Positions 17,845 through 28,123 of a stretch of DNA of 64,000 nucleotides are shown here, piece after piece (positions within the stretch are counted from its first letter, which is position 1; the number at the start of each line of letters is the position of its first letter). Origin of the DNA: Alteromonas sp. C1M14 (lineage in GTDB: Bacteria; Pseudomonadota; Gammaproteobacteria; Enterobacterales; Alteromonadaceae); contig NZ_JAHKQF010000018.1 of the NCBI RefSeq assembly GCF_018860965.1, positions 299,193-363,192 of the forward strand. The letters are read 5' to 3'. A program made the translations under genes and the position numbers. A model generated the notes under the pieces. It was not told where the DNA came from, ran no database searches, and saw only the letters and a program-made list of their open reading frames with translations.

Positions 17845-18594
17845 TTATCCAAATATCGAAAATAATTTACTCAGTAAGCTACGCTTCTGATTGTCCTGTA
17901 ATGGCCCTTTTCCACTGTATTCAATGAGCGCATTGCCTATTTTTTCTGAACTGACGGTGTTGTTTTCATTAATATCCTTGGTACGCACCTCGCCAGAAAA
18001 GCGAATGTACTCTTTACCTTGGTTCATGGTGATCCATTTTTCACCGGCGATCACCAAGTTTTTGTTTGGCAAAACCTCCACCACGTAAACGGTTATCTTA
18101 CCTTCCAGTTCATTTGACTGGCTGGCATTGGACGAACTGTTAAATTCACCGTCTTGTTCGTGATCCACATTTAAGTCATCGTCTGAAATATGAATAGGGC
18201 CAGCGTTTACCGTTAACGGTTCGATGGTGAAACTGGCGCTTTTGTCTTCACTATAATCGAGGGATTTAGACGAGGTGGTTTCTTCGTTCAGTTCCACCAG
18301 GATCATATCACCCACTTTAAAGTTGTGGTGCAATTCGTACAGTCCCGTTGCGTTGTCAGGATCGAACAGTGAGCCGGTAGGAACACGAACCACCGATACC
18401 GGTTCGCTGCGAGGAGGGCGGTACGACGGATCGCCTTTATAGACTTCTTCACTGCGAGTTTCTACCGCTCGCTGCTGAACATTGGGGTTGGTAGCGCTTT
18501 CTGCGACCACGGTTTCTTCCTCTGATGGCGTTTGCGCACAGCCTGCCAATTGTAAAGAAAGAATCATAAGTAAATTATGGCATCTTATTTTCAT
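17845..18594 (-). CDS. flgH: FlgH-like flagellar L-ring lipoprotein
   Basis: Outer-membrane lipoprotein of 249 residues, start at 18594 chosen to give the lipobox LAGC. The FlgH signature is clear: GSLF near residue 74, KVGDMILVELNEETTSSK, then NLVIAGEKWITMNQGKEYIR and FSGEVRTKDINENNTVSSEKI. It is slightly longer than E. coli FlgH owing to an acidic/Ser-rich insert (DDDLNVDHEQDGEF) around residues 140-160. It should form the L ring. Isolation from flgBCDEFGIJ, which normally flank it, suggests a split flagellar locus or a second, specialised FlgH paralogue. Confidence 0.85.
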   Translation of the reverse strand: MKIRCHNLLMILSLQLAGCAQTPSEEETVVAESATNPNVQQRAVETRSEEVYKGDPSYRPPRSEPVSVVRVPTGSLFDPDNATGLYELHHNFKVGDMILVELNEETTSSKSLDYSEDKSASFTIEPLTVNAGPIHISDDDLNVDHEQDGEFNSSSNASQSNELEGKITVYVVEVLPNKNLVIAGEKWITMNQGKEYIRFSGEVRTKDINENNTVSSEKIGNALIEYSGKGPLQDNQKRSLLSKLFSIFG

Positions 18595-18779
18595 AGGTGA
18601 ATCTGTAAACTGTGCAGTTACGTGCATGTAAGTCTCTCTTGACAATCATGGAGTTTAAACACCAATCCCCGGTAAACGAAGCTAGATACTAACTGAGAAA
18701 TTCGCCTTGTCATGTGCGTAAGCGAGTGATTTGCGAAACATTTACAAAACTGACAAATGCCCGCAGGGTAGGGGTTTTT

Positions 18780-19598
18780 ATGCGCATAATTGATTCATTT
18801 TCCGAATATTTTGGTTTAAACGATGTTGACACTAGTGAACAGAATGAAACCACTGAAATAGCCACAGAAGAGGCGTCGCCGGCGTCAGATTTTTCTAATT
18901 TACTGTCTATGTTTACGGCAGGACAAAGCAGTGCTAGCACTGACAGTGAGGCGGGAATATCCCAAATGCAATCCCAGCTAATGAGTTCCCTTGGGGTGGC
19001 TGGACTGGGTGTGGATACCCTTACCGATCTGGTGTCAGATGATAATTTAGCGTCTATGCAGTCTACCTTTCTTACCATGCTGCAAGCGGATCTTTTCTCG
19101 TCGGCTAGCGATTCGGCTAGTGATACGGTAAGCAGTGCGCAAAGCACAGATGTAGCGTCAGTGGTTGAAGATGGCGCCTCCACTTGGGATGCGTTTATGA
19201 ACTTTGGTTTTGGCGATGATGGCGTGGACTTATCAGACGGTTTCGATGCAGTGAATTTGTTAAACCACATACCCATTGTGTCTGATGTGTATCAATCTGT
19301 TTCTTCTACCGATATTAGCGCTGTATCAGACTTGGCGGGTAGCTTTCTTTATGGCGGGCCCGCGGGGCTAGCTTACTCTGCGGTTAACCTAACGGTAGAA
19401 GGGATCACCGGTGACTCCATTGTCGGTAATCTGTGGAGCATGGGTGACGAATGGTTATTTGAAAAAGGCGTAGTATCTGAAAGTCAAAGCTTAGCAGAAA
19501 CGGTGGCGGGTAAGTCGGGTGAAGCTGTCGCATCAAATGCCTACTCCTTTGCCAGGCGGCAATTTGACGTAGATGAAAGCGCAGTAAGCGGCAATTAG
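18780..19598 (+). CDS. Unrecognised acidic protein with a Gly-rich hydrophobic core
   Basis: I do not recognise this 272-residue protein. The start at 18780 is preferred because a GGGTAGGGG stretch precedes it; the frame is open back to 18714. The N-terminal ~165 residues are acidic, Ser/Ala/Asp-rich and low in complexity (many SAS, DTVS, SSAQS runs), then comes a more ordered part with HIPIVSDVYQ, DLAGSFLYGGPAGLAYSAVN and a helical tail (VASNAYSFARRQFDVDE). There is no signal peptide. The acidic, Ala/Ser-rich character recalls exported flagellar or secreted proteins that lack a Sec signal. It is divergent from flgH-flgT and convergent with the GspE-like gene. Confidence 0.75.
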   Translation: MRIIDSFSEYFGLNDVDTSEQNETTEIATEEASPASDFSNLLSMFTAGQSSASTDSEAGISQMQSQLMSSLGVAGLGVDTLTDLVSDDNLASMQSTFLTMLQADLFSSASDSASDTVSSAQSTDVASVVEDGASTWDAFMNFGFGDDGVDLSDGFDAVNLLNHIPIVSDVYQSVSSTDISAVSDLAGSFLYGGPAGLAYSAVNLTVEGITGDSIVGNLWSMGDEWLFEKGVVSESQSLAETVAGKSGEAVASNAYSFARRQFDVDESAVSGN

Positions 19599-19622
19599 TT
19601 ACCGCTCATTGCAATGGGTTAG

Positions 19623-21845
19623 CTATTCAGCGCCACTGATAATTTGCACTTGCGCCAAATCGGTATCGCCTTTTAAGACTTTATAAATGGCATCTTGTAC
19701 TAATGTGCGCATTCCGTCCGCCATGGCTTGGGATTTCATTTTAGAGACACTGCTTTCTTTGTATATTAATCCTCGTAATTCAGGTGTCATGCCTAGTAAT
19801 TCATGCACCCCAGTTCGTCCCCGATAACCTGTCCCTCCACATTCATCGCAACCGACGGGGCGATGCAGCTTTAATTGTTCGGGAAGATTTAATTCGTGCA
19901 GATGTTCTTCGCCATATTGGCGTTTTATAAATGCCACGTCATTGTCCGAGGCCACATACTCTTCTTTACAGTTTTTGCATAAAGTACGAATCAATCGCTG
20001 GGCAAGGATACCCACACACGCATCGGAAAAGTTAACTGGGTCTAACCCTAAATCAAGCAAACGGGTGATGGTTTCCGGCGCGGAGTTAGTGTGCAGTGTT
20101 GATAATACCAAGTGTCCGGTTAATGACGCTTCGATACCAGCGTGGGCGGTTTCTTTATCCCGCATCTCACCAATCAGAATGATATCTGGGTCGGCACGTA
20201 AGAAAGCCCGCAGGGCATTGGCAAAGGTAAAGCCAATTTTGGGACTCACCTGAACCTGCTGTAGCCCCGCTTGAGTGATCTCCACGGGGTCTTCTGCTGT
20301 CCATATTTTCTTGTCGGGGGTATTGAGGTAGCCAAGAATCGCATGCAGTGTGGTGGTTTTACCTGAACCTGTAGGTCCTACCACCAGTAATATGCCATGG
20401 GGCTTTTTAATCATGCTTTCTAAACGGCGCATATTTGACGGTGCCAAGTTCATCTTATCAATGGGCATGGCGCCCCCTGAGGCAAGAATACGCATCACCA
20501 CGCCTTCACCGGCCACCGTTGGGATGGTTGCCACCCGTACCTCCACCAATTGGCCGTTCATGCGGAAGGCCAATTTTCCGTCTTGAGGTACCCGTTTTTC
20601 AGCAATGTTTAAGTTAGACAAAATCTTAATACGGGCTATCACGGCACTGTGATGGGATTGAGGAATTTGGCTCATGTCTCGACAAACCCCGTCTACACGC
20701 ATCCTTACCCGCGTCGGGCCGTTTTTTTCCGGATCAACGTGGATATCTGATGCATTAAGTCGCTTAGCATCGTGCAGCACCCGGCTCACCAAGCGCACCA
20801 CCGCTGGGGCGTCGTCAGACATTTCATCGACGTGTTCATCCCCTTCTTCATCGCCAGCACTGATTTCATCGAGGATTTCGCTCATTTCCCCTGGCGAGCC
20901 CCGACCACTGCTTTCACCGAGGTATTGCAATATTTGTGTAGGTAAAGCAACGGCAATTTCGTAACTGTCTATGCCCATGGCGCTTTCAATTTCCATTAAA
21001 AGGGCCGCATTGTTAGGCTCCGCCATGAGTACGATAGGACGGTCGTGCGCATCAGCAATTACCGCAACTAAATTGCGTTTAAGGTAAGAGGGGTTTAGCC
21101 GACTTTCATTTTGATATAAATGATATTTTTCTGGTAGAAAGCCGATGTAAGGTACTTGGTAATGTACCGATAAGGTATTGCCGATATCCCCTTCTCGAAT
21201 ACTGTGTTCAGACATGAGGCGCTGAATAATGGTACGTTGATCATTGCTGTTTTGAATAATGTCGGTAAGCGCCGCGGGCTCGATTTGCTTTCGATGAAGC
21301 AGTAAATCGAAGGGGTCATTGGTGCCGCCAAGCTCAAAGCGAAACTTATTACCTAAAATTTCTGCCAGCTCTTCGGCAACTTTAAGGTCATTATCGTTGA
21401 ACGGCCCTGCGGTTTTATTGATTACCTGCATGACGCCCAGCAGCACTCCGGCATTTAGTACCGGTATACAAAGAATATTGTTGGTTCTAAAGTTACTGCT
21501 TTTATCAAATTTATCGGCAAAGCGTAACCGAGGATGAATTTGCGATAATTCATCTTTATCGTAAGGGTTACTAATAAGAATCGGGCGCTGGGCTAGTGCC
21601 ACATAGCCTGCTATGGACAAGGGTGAAATAGGCACTTTTATTTCTTGGGTCGCTTTGCCGGTTTTAAAGCGGGCGACCAGATCCTGATGCTGGCGGCGTC
21701 GTTGAAATATACTCATTCGTTGAGCACTAAAAAGCTCAAGAATGATAGGCTCAATGTCACTGAAGGCATCTAATAACGAAGAATGCTTTGTTAGCAAAGT
21801 ATTGATTTTATCAAATGCGAGTTGCTGAATACTGTTTCCGAGCAT
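19623..21845 (-). CDS. GAF-domain GspE/PilB-family secretion ATPase
   Basis: Cytoplasmic ATPase of 740 residues. Order: GAF domain (about 20-180), MshEN/T2SSE-N-like domain (about 190-310), a low-complexity acidic linker (EGDEHVDEMSDD), then the GspE core with Walker A VVGPTGSGKTTT, the Asp box, Walker B (DPDIILIGEMRD), the His box (GHLVLSTLHTN) and the zinc-binding tetracysteine (CKNC...CDECGG). Such enzymes power type II secretion or type IV pilus assembly; the GAF domain suggests control by a small ligand such as a cyclic nucleotide. No pilin, GspF or secretin gene is adjacent, so its partners are elsewhere. Confidence 0.92.
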   Translation of the reverse strand: MLGNSIQQLAFDKINTLLTKHSSLLDAFSDIEPIILELFSAQRMSIFQRRRQHQDLVARFKTGKATQEIKVPISPLSIAGYVALAQRPILISNPYDKDELSQIHPRLRFADKFDKSSNFRTNNILCIPVLNAGVLLGVMQVINKTAGPFNDNDLKVAEELAEILGNKFRFELGGTNDPFDLLLHRKQIEPAALTDIIQNSNDQRTIIQRLMSEHSIREGDIGNTLSVHYQVPYIGFLPEKYHLYQNESRLNPSYLKRNLVAVIADAHDRPIVLMAEPNNAALLMEIESAMGIDSYEIAVALPTQILQYLGESSGRGSPGEMSEILDEISAGDEEGDEHVDEMSDDAPAVVRLVSRVLHDAKRLNASDIHVDPEKNGPTRVRMRVDGVCRDMSQIPQSHHSAVIARIKILSNLNIAEKRVPQDGKLAFRMNGQLVEVRVATIPTVAGEGVVMRILASGGAMPIDKMNLAPSNMRRLESMIKKPHGILLVVGPTGSGKTTTLHAILGYLNTPDKKIWTAEDPVEITQAGLQQVQVSPKIGFTFANALRAFLRADPDIILIGEMRDKETAHAGIEASLTGHLVLSTLHTNSAPETITRLLDLGLDPVNFSDACVGILAQRLIRTLCKNCKEEYVASDNDVAFIKRQYGEEHLHELNLPEQLKLHRPVGCDECGGTGYRGRTGVHELLGMTPELRGLIYKESSVSKMKSQAMADGMRTLVQDAIYKVLKGDTDLAQVQIISGAE

Positions 21846-22063
21846 AGTTTCTTATTCTGTCTTTGACGTGTTTTATTAGGCGTAGATTCTGGCGCGGTTA
21901 AACCGGCGGCGTCAGAAAATACACTGGCCAATGCTTCTTGAGTTCAACAATATACCTTTATGTATGTTGCAGCAACTTGACCTTTGTCGGGTTTACAGCC
22001 TTTACATAAAAATATAATTATTCAAGTAGAACAAAAATAAACCAATACAAATGCAAATAGCAC

Positions 22064-22091
22064 TTGCGCAGTGGCAGTAAAGCTGTATAAT
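22064..22091 (+). promoter_or_regulatory. S10 operon promoter
   Basis: -35 TTGCGC (22064-22069), 16-base spacer, perfect -10 TATAAT (22086-22091). The start site should be near 22098, leaving a leader of about 237 bases before rpsJ. Confidence 0.75.
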
Positions 22092-22646
<555 letters not shown>

Positions 22647-22664
22647 CAAGAGAGGGTAATAACA

Positions 22665-23303
22665 ATGGCGATTGGTCTTGTCGGTCGTAAAGTGGGTATG
22701 ACTCGCATCTTCACTGAAGATGGTACGTCTATCCCTGTGACTGTTATCGAAGCGACCCCAAACCGTGTTACTCAGTTACGCACTGAAGAAACTGACGGTT
22801 ATCGCGCTCTTCAGGTTACTGCTGGAACTAAGAAAGCGAACCGCGTCAACAAAGCTCAAGCAGGTCATTTTGCTAAAGCGGGTGTTGAAGCAGGTCGTTC
22901 TCTGGTGGAATTCCGCCTGGAAGACAACGAAGGTGCTGATATTGAAGTAGGCAGTGAAATCACTGTTGAAATCTTCAACGACACCAAAAGAATTGATGTA
23001 ACTGGTACATCTAAAGGTAAAGGCTTTGCCGGTGCTATCAAACGTTGGAACTTTAGTTCACAGCGTATGACTCACGGTAACTCTTTGTCACACCGCGCAC
23101 CTGGTTCGATTGGTCAGAACCAATCTCCAGGTAAAGTTTTCAAAGGTAAAAAAATGGCTGGTCAGCTTGGTAACAAGCAAGTGACTACCCAATCTTTGGA
23201 AGTAGTACGTGTTGACGTAGAAAATAACCTTATCTTGGTTAAAGGTGCCGTACCTGGCGCAACTGGCAATGACGTTATCGTCAAGCCAGCTGTTAAAGCG
23301 TAA
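22665..23303 (+). CDS. rplC: 50S ribosomal protein L3
   Basis: 212 residues, beginning [15 protein letters not shown] as in all L3 proteins. It carries the conserved [17 protein letters not shown] region, where Gln is methylated by PrmB in E. coli. It binds 23S rRNA early in 50S assembly. Second gene of the operon, 18 bases after rpsJ. Confidence 0.99.
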   Translation: MAIGLVGRKVGMTRIFTEDGTSIPVTVIEATPNRVTQLRTEETDGYRALQVTAGTKKANRVNKAQAGHFAKAGVEAGRSLVEFRLEDNEGADIEVGSEITVEIFNDTKRIDVTGTSKGKGFAGAIKRWNFSSQRMTHGNSLSHRAPGSIGQNQSPGKVFKGKKMAGQLGNKQVTTQSLEVVRVDVENNLILVKGAVPGATGNDVIVKPAVKA

Positions 23304-23321
23304 CGTCTGGGGAGTGAACTG

Positions 23322-23927
23322 ATGGAATTAACATTGAAAGATGCGCAAAGCGCTCTTGAAGTATCCGAAGCGACCTTTGGACGTGATTTCAACGAAGCCC
23401 TGGTACACCAGGTAGTCGTTGCTTACGGTGCCGGTGCTCGTCAAGGTACTAAAGCGCAGAAAACGCGTTCTGAAGTACGTGGTGGTGGTAAGAAGCCATG
23501 GCGTCAAAAAGGTACTGGTCGTGCCCGTGCTGGTACAATCCGCAGCCCAATTTGGGTTGGTGGTGGCCGTGCATTTGCAGCCAAGCCTCGTGACTTTGAG
23601 CAAAAAGTTAACAAGAAAATGTACCGCGGTGCAATCAAAAGCATCCTGTCTGAACTGATTCGTCAAGACCGTTTGGTCGTGGTAGAAAAGTTCGCAGTTG
23701 ATGCGCCTAAAACTAAGGCACTGATTGCTAAGCTGAACGATCTGGAACTGAACGACGTTCTTATCGTAACGCCTGAAGTAGATGAGAACTTGTTCTTAGC
23801 TGCACGCAACCTGTACAAAGTAGATGTACGTGATGTTGCTGGTGTTGACCCAGTTAGCCTGATCGCTTTTGAAAAAGTGCTGATTACTGCTGATGCAGTT
23901 AAACAGCTTGAGGAGGCGTTAGCATGA
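23322..23927 (+). CDS. rplD: 50S ribosomal protein L4
   Basis: 201 residues with the loop [20 protein letters not shown] and the [10 protein letters not shown] motif that lines the exit tunnel. In enterobacteria L4 also represses its own operon through the S10 leader. Its stop overlaps the rplW start by 4 bases. Confidence 0.99.
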   Translation: MELTLKDAQSALEVSEATFGRDFNEALVHQVVVAYGAGARQGTKAQKTRSEVRGGGKKPWRQKGTGRARAGTIRSPIWVGGGRAFAAKPRDFEQKVNKKMYRGAIKSILSELIRQDRLVVVEKFAVDAPKTKALIAKLNDLELNDVLIVTPEVDENLFLAARNLYKVDVRDVAGVDPVSLIAFEKVLITADAVKQLEEALA

Positions 23928-24223
23928 ACGAAGAACGTCTACTGAAGGTGCTTAAAGCACCTCACGTTTCAGAAAAGTCTACTATGGCCGCTGAAGCGAG
24001 CAACACGGTTGTATTCAAAGTAACAAAAGACGCGAACAAAGCTGAAATCAAAGCGGCAGTTGAAAAACTGTTTGAAGTTGAAGTAGCAGGTGTTCGTACT
24101 GTGAACGTTAAGGGTAAAACCAAGCGTCACGGCATGTCTTTCGGCAAGCGTAGCGACTGGAAAAAAGCGTATGTATCGCTTAAAGAAGGTCAGGACATCG
24201 ACTTTGTCGGTGGCGCTGAATAA
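23924..24223 (+). CDS. rplW: 50S ribosomal protein L23
   Basis: 99 residues, starting [19 protein letters not shown]. It sits at the tunnel exit and is the docking point for trigger factor and SRP. Start overlaps rplD (ATGA). Confidence 0.99.
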   Translation: MNEERLLKVLKAPHVSEKSTMAAEASNTVVFKVTKDANKAEIKAAVEKLFEVEVAGVRTVNVKGKTKRHGMSFGKRSDWKKAYVSLKEGQDIDFVGGAE

Positions 24224-24237
24224 GAAGGGGATTAGAA

Positions 24238-25062
24238 ATGCCATTAATGAAAGCTAAGCCAACTTCTGCCGGTCGTCGTCACGTTGTTCAGGTTGTTAAC
24301 CCTGATCTGCACAAAGGTGCGCCTCATGCACCTCTGCTAGACAAGAACAGCAAGTCTGGTGGCCGCAACAACAATGGTCGTATTACGGTACGCCATATCG
24401 GTGGTGGTCATAAGCAACACTACCGTATTGTTGACTTCAAACGTAACAAAGATGGCGTTCCTGCCAAAATTGAACGTTTGGAATATGATCCAAACCGCTC
24501 TGCAAACATTGCATTAGTGTTGTATGCAGACGGTGAGCGTCGTTACATTCTGGCTCCTAAAGGTCTGAAAGCAGGTGATGCTATTCAGTCTGGTTCTGAT
24601 GCGCCTATCAAAGCAGGTAACTGCTTACCTATGCGTAACATTCCAGTAGGTTCTACTGTACACGCTATCGAAATGAAACCAGGCAAAGGCGCGCAAATCG
24701 CACGTTCAGCCGGTGCATATGCGCAAATCCTAGCGCGTGACGGTAACTACGTTACCTTACGTTTGCGCTCTGGAGAGATGCGTAAAGTTTTGTCTGACTG
24801 CCGTGCAACTATCGGTGAAGTGGGCAATGCAGAACACATGCTGCGTTCATTGGGTAAAGCTGGTGCAACTCGCTGGCGTGGTGTTCGTCCTACCGTTCGT
24901 GGTGTTGCCATGAACCCGGTAGACCATCCACACGGTGGTGGTGAAGGACGTACATCCGGTGGCCGTCACCCAGTTTCTCCATGGGGTGTTCCTACCAAAG
25001 GTAAGAAAACCCGTAGCAACAAGCGTACTGATAAGCTTATCGTACGTCGTCGTAACAAGTAA
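24238..25062 (+). CDS. rplB: 50S ribosomal protein L2
   Basis: 274 residues, with the highly conserved C-terminal [15 protein letters not shown] motif (His needed for peptidyl transfer centre function) and the [17 protein letters not shown] stretch. Required for subunit joining. Confidence 0.99.
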   Translation: MPLMKAKPTSAGRRHVVQVVNPDLHKGAPHAPLLDKNSKSGGRNNNGRITVRHIGGGHKQHYRIVDFKRNKDGVPAKIERLEYDPNRSANIALVLYADGERRYILAPKGLKAGDAIQSGSDAPIKAGNCLPMRNIPVGSTVHAIEMKPGKGAQIARSAGAYAQILARDGNYVTLRLRSGEMRKVLSDCRATIGEVGNAEHMLRSLGKAGATRWRGVRPTVRGVAMNPVDHPHGGGEGRTSGGRHPVSPWGVPTKGKKTRSNKRTDKLIVRRRNK

Positions 25063-25077
25063 AAGCGAGGATTCACC

Positions 25078-25353
25078 ATGCCACGTTCTCTCAAGAAAGG
25101 TCCATTTATTGACCTTCACTTGCTGAAGAAGGTAGAGGCTGCAGTGGAAAAGAACGAACGTAAACCAATTAAGACTTGGTCTCGTCGTTCTATGATCATC
25201 CCAGATATGATTGGGTTGACCATTGCGGTCCATAACGGTCGCCAACATGTACCTGTCATTATTAGTGACGAAATGGTCGGCCATAAGTTGGGCGAATTTG
25301 CGCCAACGCGTACTTACCGCGGCCATGTCGCGGATAAGAAAGCTAAACGTTAA
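25078..25353 (+). CDS. rpsS: 30S ribosomal protein S19
   Basis: 91 residues, [18 protein letters not shown] start and [17 protein letters not shown]-terminal motif. Part of the 30S head next to S13. Confidence 0.99.
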   Translation: MPRSLKKGPFIDLHLLKKVEAAVEKNERKPIKTWSRRSMIIPDMIGLTIAVHNGRQHVPVIISDEMVGHKLGEFAPTRTYRGHVADKKAKR

Positions 25354-25364
25354 GGGGTAGGAAT

Positions 25365-25697
25365 ATGGAAGCATTAGCTAAACACCGTTTCGCCCGCACG
25401 TCGGCTCAGAAAGCACGCTTGGTTGCGGATCAAATTCGCGGTTTACACGTTGAAAAAGCTCTTGAAGTTTTAGCGTACAGCCCGAAGAAAAGCGCAGCAT
25501 TAGTTAAGAAAGTACTGGAGTCTGCCATTGCAAATGCAGAAAACAACGAAGGTGCTGACATTGACGAATTGCATATCGCGAAAATCTTCGTTGACGAAGG
25601 TCCAACAATGAAACGTATCAAGCCACGTGCTAAAGGACGTGCGGATCGTATCTTTAAGCGTAGCAGTCACATCACTGTGGTTGTAGCGGATAACTAG
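25365..25697 (+). CDS. rplV: 50S ribosomal protein L22
   Basis: 110 residues, with the conserved [16 protein letters not shown] start and the tunnel-lining beta hairpin near [18 protein letters not shown]. The macrolide-resistance hairpin shows no deletion. Confidence 0.99.
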   Translation: MEALAKHRFARTSAQKARLVADQIRGLHVEKALEVLAYSPKKSAALVKKVLESAIANAENNEGADIDELHIAKIFVDEGPTMKRIKPRAKGRADRIFKRSSHITVVVADN

Positions 25698-25706
25698 GAG
25701 TAGATA

Positions 25707-26408
25707 ATGGGACAGAAGGTACATCCTACAGGTATACGCCTGGGTATCAGCAAACCATGGACTTCTACCTGGTACGCTAATACTGCAGACTATGCAGACA
25801 ACCTGTATAACGATCATCAGGTACGTCAGTATCTGACCAAGCAACTTAAAAACGCTTCACTTTCTAAAATTGTGATCGAGCGTCCAGCTAAGAGTATCCG
25901 TGTGACTATTCACACCGCTCGTCCTGGCGTCGTTATCGGTAAGAAAGGCGAAGACGTAGAAAAGCTGCGTAACTATGTATCTAAGCTGGCCGGTGTGCCT
26001 GCTCAGATCAATATTGCGGAAGTACGCAAGCCTGAGCTTGATGCACAGCTAGTCGCTGACAGCATTTCAAGCCAGCTGGAGCGTCGTGTTATGTTCCGTC
26101 GCGCCATGAAGCGTGCGGTACAAAATGCAATGCGCCTCGGTGCTAAAGGTATCAAAGTTGAAGTAAGCGGCCGTTTGGGCGGTGCAGAAATTGCACGTTC
26201 TGAATGGTATCGTGAAGGACGTGTTCCACTGCACACATTCCGTGCGGACATCGATTACGCCACTTCAGAAGCGTTGACTACCTACGGTATCATCGGTACT
26301 AAAGTGTGGATCTTCAAAGGTGAGGTTCTGGGCGGTCTGCCTACAAACCAAGAGCAACCACCTGCTCAACCTAAGAAGAAAGGCCGCAACGCTAAGCGAG
26401 AGGGCTAA
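25707..26408 (+). CDS. rpsC: 30S ribosomal protein S3
   Basis: 233 residues, with the KH domain motif [17 protein letters not shown] and the basic C-terminal region ([19 protein letters not shown]) at the mRNA entry site, where S3 contributes helicase activity. The lysine-rich tail [12 protein letters not shown] is normal. Confidence 0.99.
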   Translation: MGQKVHPTGIRLGISKPWTSTWYANTADYADNLYNDHQVRQYLTKQLKNASLSKIVIERPAKSIRVTIHTARPGVVIGKKGEDVEKLRNYVSKLAGVPAQINIAEVRKPELDAQLVADSISSQLERRVMFRRAMKRAVQNAMRLGAKGIKVEVSGRLGGAEIARSEWYREGRVPLHTFRADIDYATSEALTTYGIIGTKVWIFKGEVLGGLPTNQEQPPAQPKKKGRNAKREG

Positions 26409-26410
26409 TC

Positions 26411-26824
26411 ATGTTACAACCAAAACGCATGAAATTTCGTAAAATGCATAAAGGTCGTAACCGTGGTCTTGCTATTGCTGGCAGCAAAGTAAGCTTCGGC
26501 ACTTATGGCCTGAAAGCAGTTGGCCGCGGTCGTATGACAGCGCGTCAAATCGAAGCAGCGCGTCGTGCTATGACTCGTCACGTTAAGCGTCAAGGTAAAA
26601 TCTGGATTCGGGTTTTCCCTGACAAGCCAATTACTGAGAAGCCTCTTGAGGTTCGTCAAGGTAAAGGTAAAGGTAACGTTGAGTACTGGGTATGCCAAAT
26701 TCAACCTGGTCGTGTATTGTACGAGATGGAAGGTGTTCCTGAAGAGCTTGCACGCGAAGCGTTCGAATTGGCAGCGGCAAAACTGCCATTTAAGACAACC
26801 TTTGTAACTCGGACGGTGATGTAA
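26411..26824 (+). CDS. rplP: 50S ribosomal protein L16
   Basis: 137 residues, with the N-terminal [16 protein letters not shown] and the central RPG-type conserved core ([12 protein letters not shown]-like). It contacts tRNA at the A site. Starts 2 bases after rpsC. Confidence 0.99.
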   Translation: MLQPKRMKFRKMHKGRNRGLAIAGSKVSFGTYGLKAVGRGRMTARQIEAARRAMTRHVKRQGKIWIRVFPDKPITEKPLEVRQGKGKGNVEYWVCQIQPGRVLYEMEGVPEELAREAFELAAAKLPFKTTFVTRTVM

Positions 26825-27015
26825 TGAAAGCGACTGAACTGAAAGAAAAAAGCGTAGAAGAGCTGAACGCAGAGTTATTAAACCTGCTACGCGAACAGTT
26901 CAACTTGCGCATGCAGCACTCAACTGGCCAGCTTGAAAAAACTGACCAGCTGAAGAAAGTGCGTCGCAACATCGCGCGTGTTAAAACCATTCTGACTGAA
27001 AAGGCTGATGCGTAA
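26824..27015 (+). CDS. rpmC: 50S ribosomal protein L29
   Basis: 63 residues, start overlapping the rplP stop by one base (TAATG) and stop overlapping rpsQ likewise. The family pattern ELN[16 protein letters not shown] is clear. Confidence 0.99.
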   Translation: MKATELKEKSVEELNAELLNLLREQFNLRMQHSTGQLEKTDQLKKVRRNIARVKTILTEKADA

Positions 27016-27272
27016 TGACTGAACAAAAAATTCGTACAGTGCAAGGTCGTGTGGTTAGCAACAAGATGGATAAGTCTATCACTGTTGTAGTTGAACGTTT
27101 CGTTAAGCACCCTATCTATGGGAAGTTCATCAAGCGCTCTACTAAGCTTCACGCCCACGACGAAAACAATGTGTGCAAAGAAGGCGATACAGTCACCTTG
27201 CGTGAATGTCGTCCTCTTTCCAAGAATAAAACTTGGACACTAGTTGACGTTATCGAAAAAGCCAGCATGTAA
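27015..27272 (+). CDS. rpsQ: 30S ribosomal protein S17
   Basis: 85 residues, [19 protein letters not shown] start and [20 protein letters not shown] end. The last gene of this operon: a strong terminator follows, and the next gene is an unrelated one on the opposite strand, whereas in most gammaproteobacteria rplN and the spc operon come next. Confidence 0.99.
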   Translation: MTEQKIRTVQGRVVSNKMDKSITVVVERFVKHPIYGKFIKRSTKLHAHDENNVCKEGDTVTLRECRPLSKNKTWTLVDVIEKASM

Positions 27273-27286
27273 TGGTGGTTTTTTCT

Positions 27287-27318
27287 TAAAAAAAGCCCGG
27301 TTTAACCGGGCTTTTTTG
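27287..27318 (+). terminator. Rho-independent terminator of the S10 operon
   Basis: An A-tract, then AGCCCGGT (27294-27301), loop TTA, ACCGGGCT (27305-27312) and a run of six T. It can work in both directions and could also serve the convergent MOSC gene. Confidence 0.93.
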
Positions 27319-27384
27319 TGTCTGAATTTTAGCCATATCAACAGCTTTATTCCAAACGCCGACTTATTGGTTCACGTTACGGCT

Positions 27385-28032
27385 TTAGGACGAAGTTTTA
27401 CTGGCAGCGCGTTTAATTACCCGGGTGCACTTCTCCCGCCATTCGTCATCGAGTGTTTCTAACCCTTCAAATTGTTTTGCCCCATCAATATCACCAAGAT
27501 CATGCACTGCACGCATCAGCGCAGCAACGGATACCGTTTTATCGTGGCGACTGAGCAATGTAACAGGATCATTGCCATGAATAACACCGGTCTCGATAAC
27601 CCGATAATACCAACCTGTTATGCCATTAGCCCCTACGAAGCGATCAAGATTCTTTATTCCATAGCGGTGGGAGATCTTATTGCACGGTGCCCGTGGTGCA
27701 CTTACCTGTAAGGTAACTTCTCCGACGCGATAGACATCACCGATGAACACGTTTTCGTCGTTCATGCCAGGCACCAGCATATTCTCGCCTATACTCCCTA
27801 AAGGGAAGTCATGCTCGTCGAAGCCCTCGCGTAAACGGGTATATCCTTGGTGGCTGAATTGATGTAGCACTTTTTCCGCCCCGCCGTGGAGCTTTTTATT
27901 TCCTTGCTCGTCTTCCTTTGTGCCATCGAAGCCCACAGTGAGCAATGCTACCGACGCTTTTTGAATGGCACTAGGTGCACCTCTTGGTCCGAAGGCAACG
28001 GGCTTTCCTGCGAACAATGCTTCTACAAACAT
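27385..28032 (-). CDS. MOSC-domain protein, YiiM-like
   Basis: 215 residues. The ATG at 28032 is preferred because GGAG precedes it; an upstream in-frame TTG lacks such a site. The KKLHGGAEKVLHQFSHQGY region, GENML, and the MOSC cysteine in PRAPCNKI match E. coli YiiM, a molybdenum-cofactor MOSC protein linked to reduction of N-hydroxylated bases such as 6-N-hydroxylaminopurine. It is likely to be cytoplasmic and to bind Moco through the cysteine. It is convergent with the S10 operon and divergent from dnaB; a perfect 8-bp inverted repeat lies just upstream. Confidence 0.88.
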   Translation of the reverse strand: MFVEALFAGKPVAFGPRGAPSAIQKASVALLTVGFDGTKEDEQGNKKLHGGAEKVLHQFSHQGYTRLREGFDEHDFPLGSIGENMLVPGMNDENVFIGDVYRVGEVTLQVSAPRAPCNKISHRYGIKNLDRFVGANGITGWYYRVIETGVIHGNDPVTLLSRHDKTVSVAALMRAVHDLGDIDGAKQFEGLETLDDEWREKCTRVIKRAASKTSS

Positions 28033-28050
28033 GCCTATCTCCAAACTAGG

Positions 28051-28074
28051 TATTGGTGCGGTTTGACACCAATA
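28051..28074. repeat. 8-bp perfect inverted repeat upstream of the MOSC gene
   Basis: TATTGGTG (28051-28058) and CACCAATA (28067-28074) with an 8-base spacer, 19 bases before the MOSC ATG. The place suits an operator; no known regulator motif was recognised. Confidence 0.4.
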
Positions 28075-28105
28075 ACGTTTTTTAAATCATAGTAAAAGGA
28101 AGTGT

Positions 28106-28123
28106 AAACCCTTCGGGGTTTTT
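28106..28123 (+). terminator. Terminator-like hairpin inside the MOSC-dnaB gap
   Basis: AAACCC-TTCG-GGGTTT followed by more T (28106-28123), a UUCG-tetraloop stem with a U-tract on the plus strand only. No plus-strand gene ends here. The rest of the 347-base gap (28033-28379) shows a perfect TTGACA at 28063-28068 without a good -10 at normal spacing, and nothing else I can name; it must hold the dnaB promoter. Confidence 0.45.

Noticed and set aside
28063-28123. A very short plus-strand RNA from TTGACA to the UUCG hairpin
   Set aside because: The nearest -10 needs a 19-base spacer and the transcript would be only about 25 bases, so no RNA gene was called.
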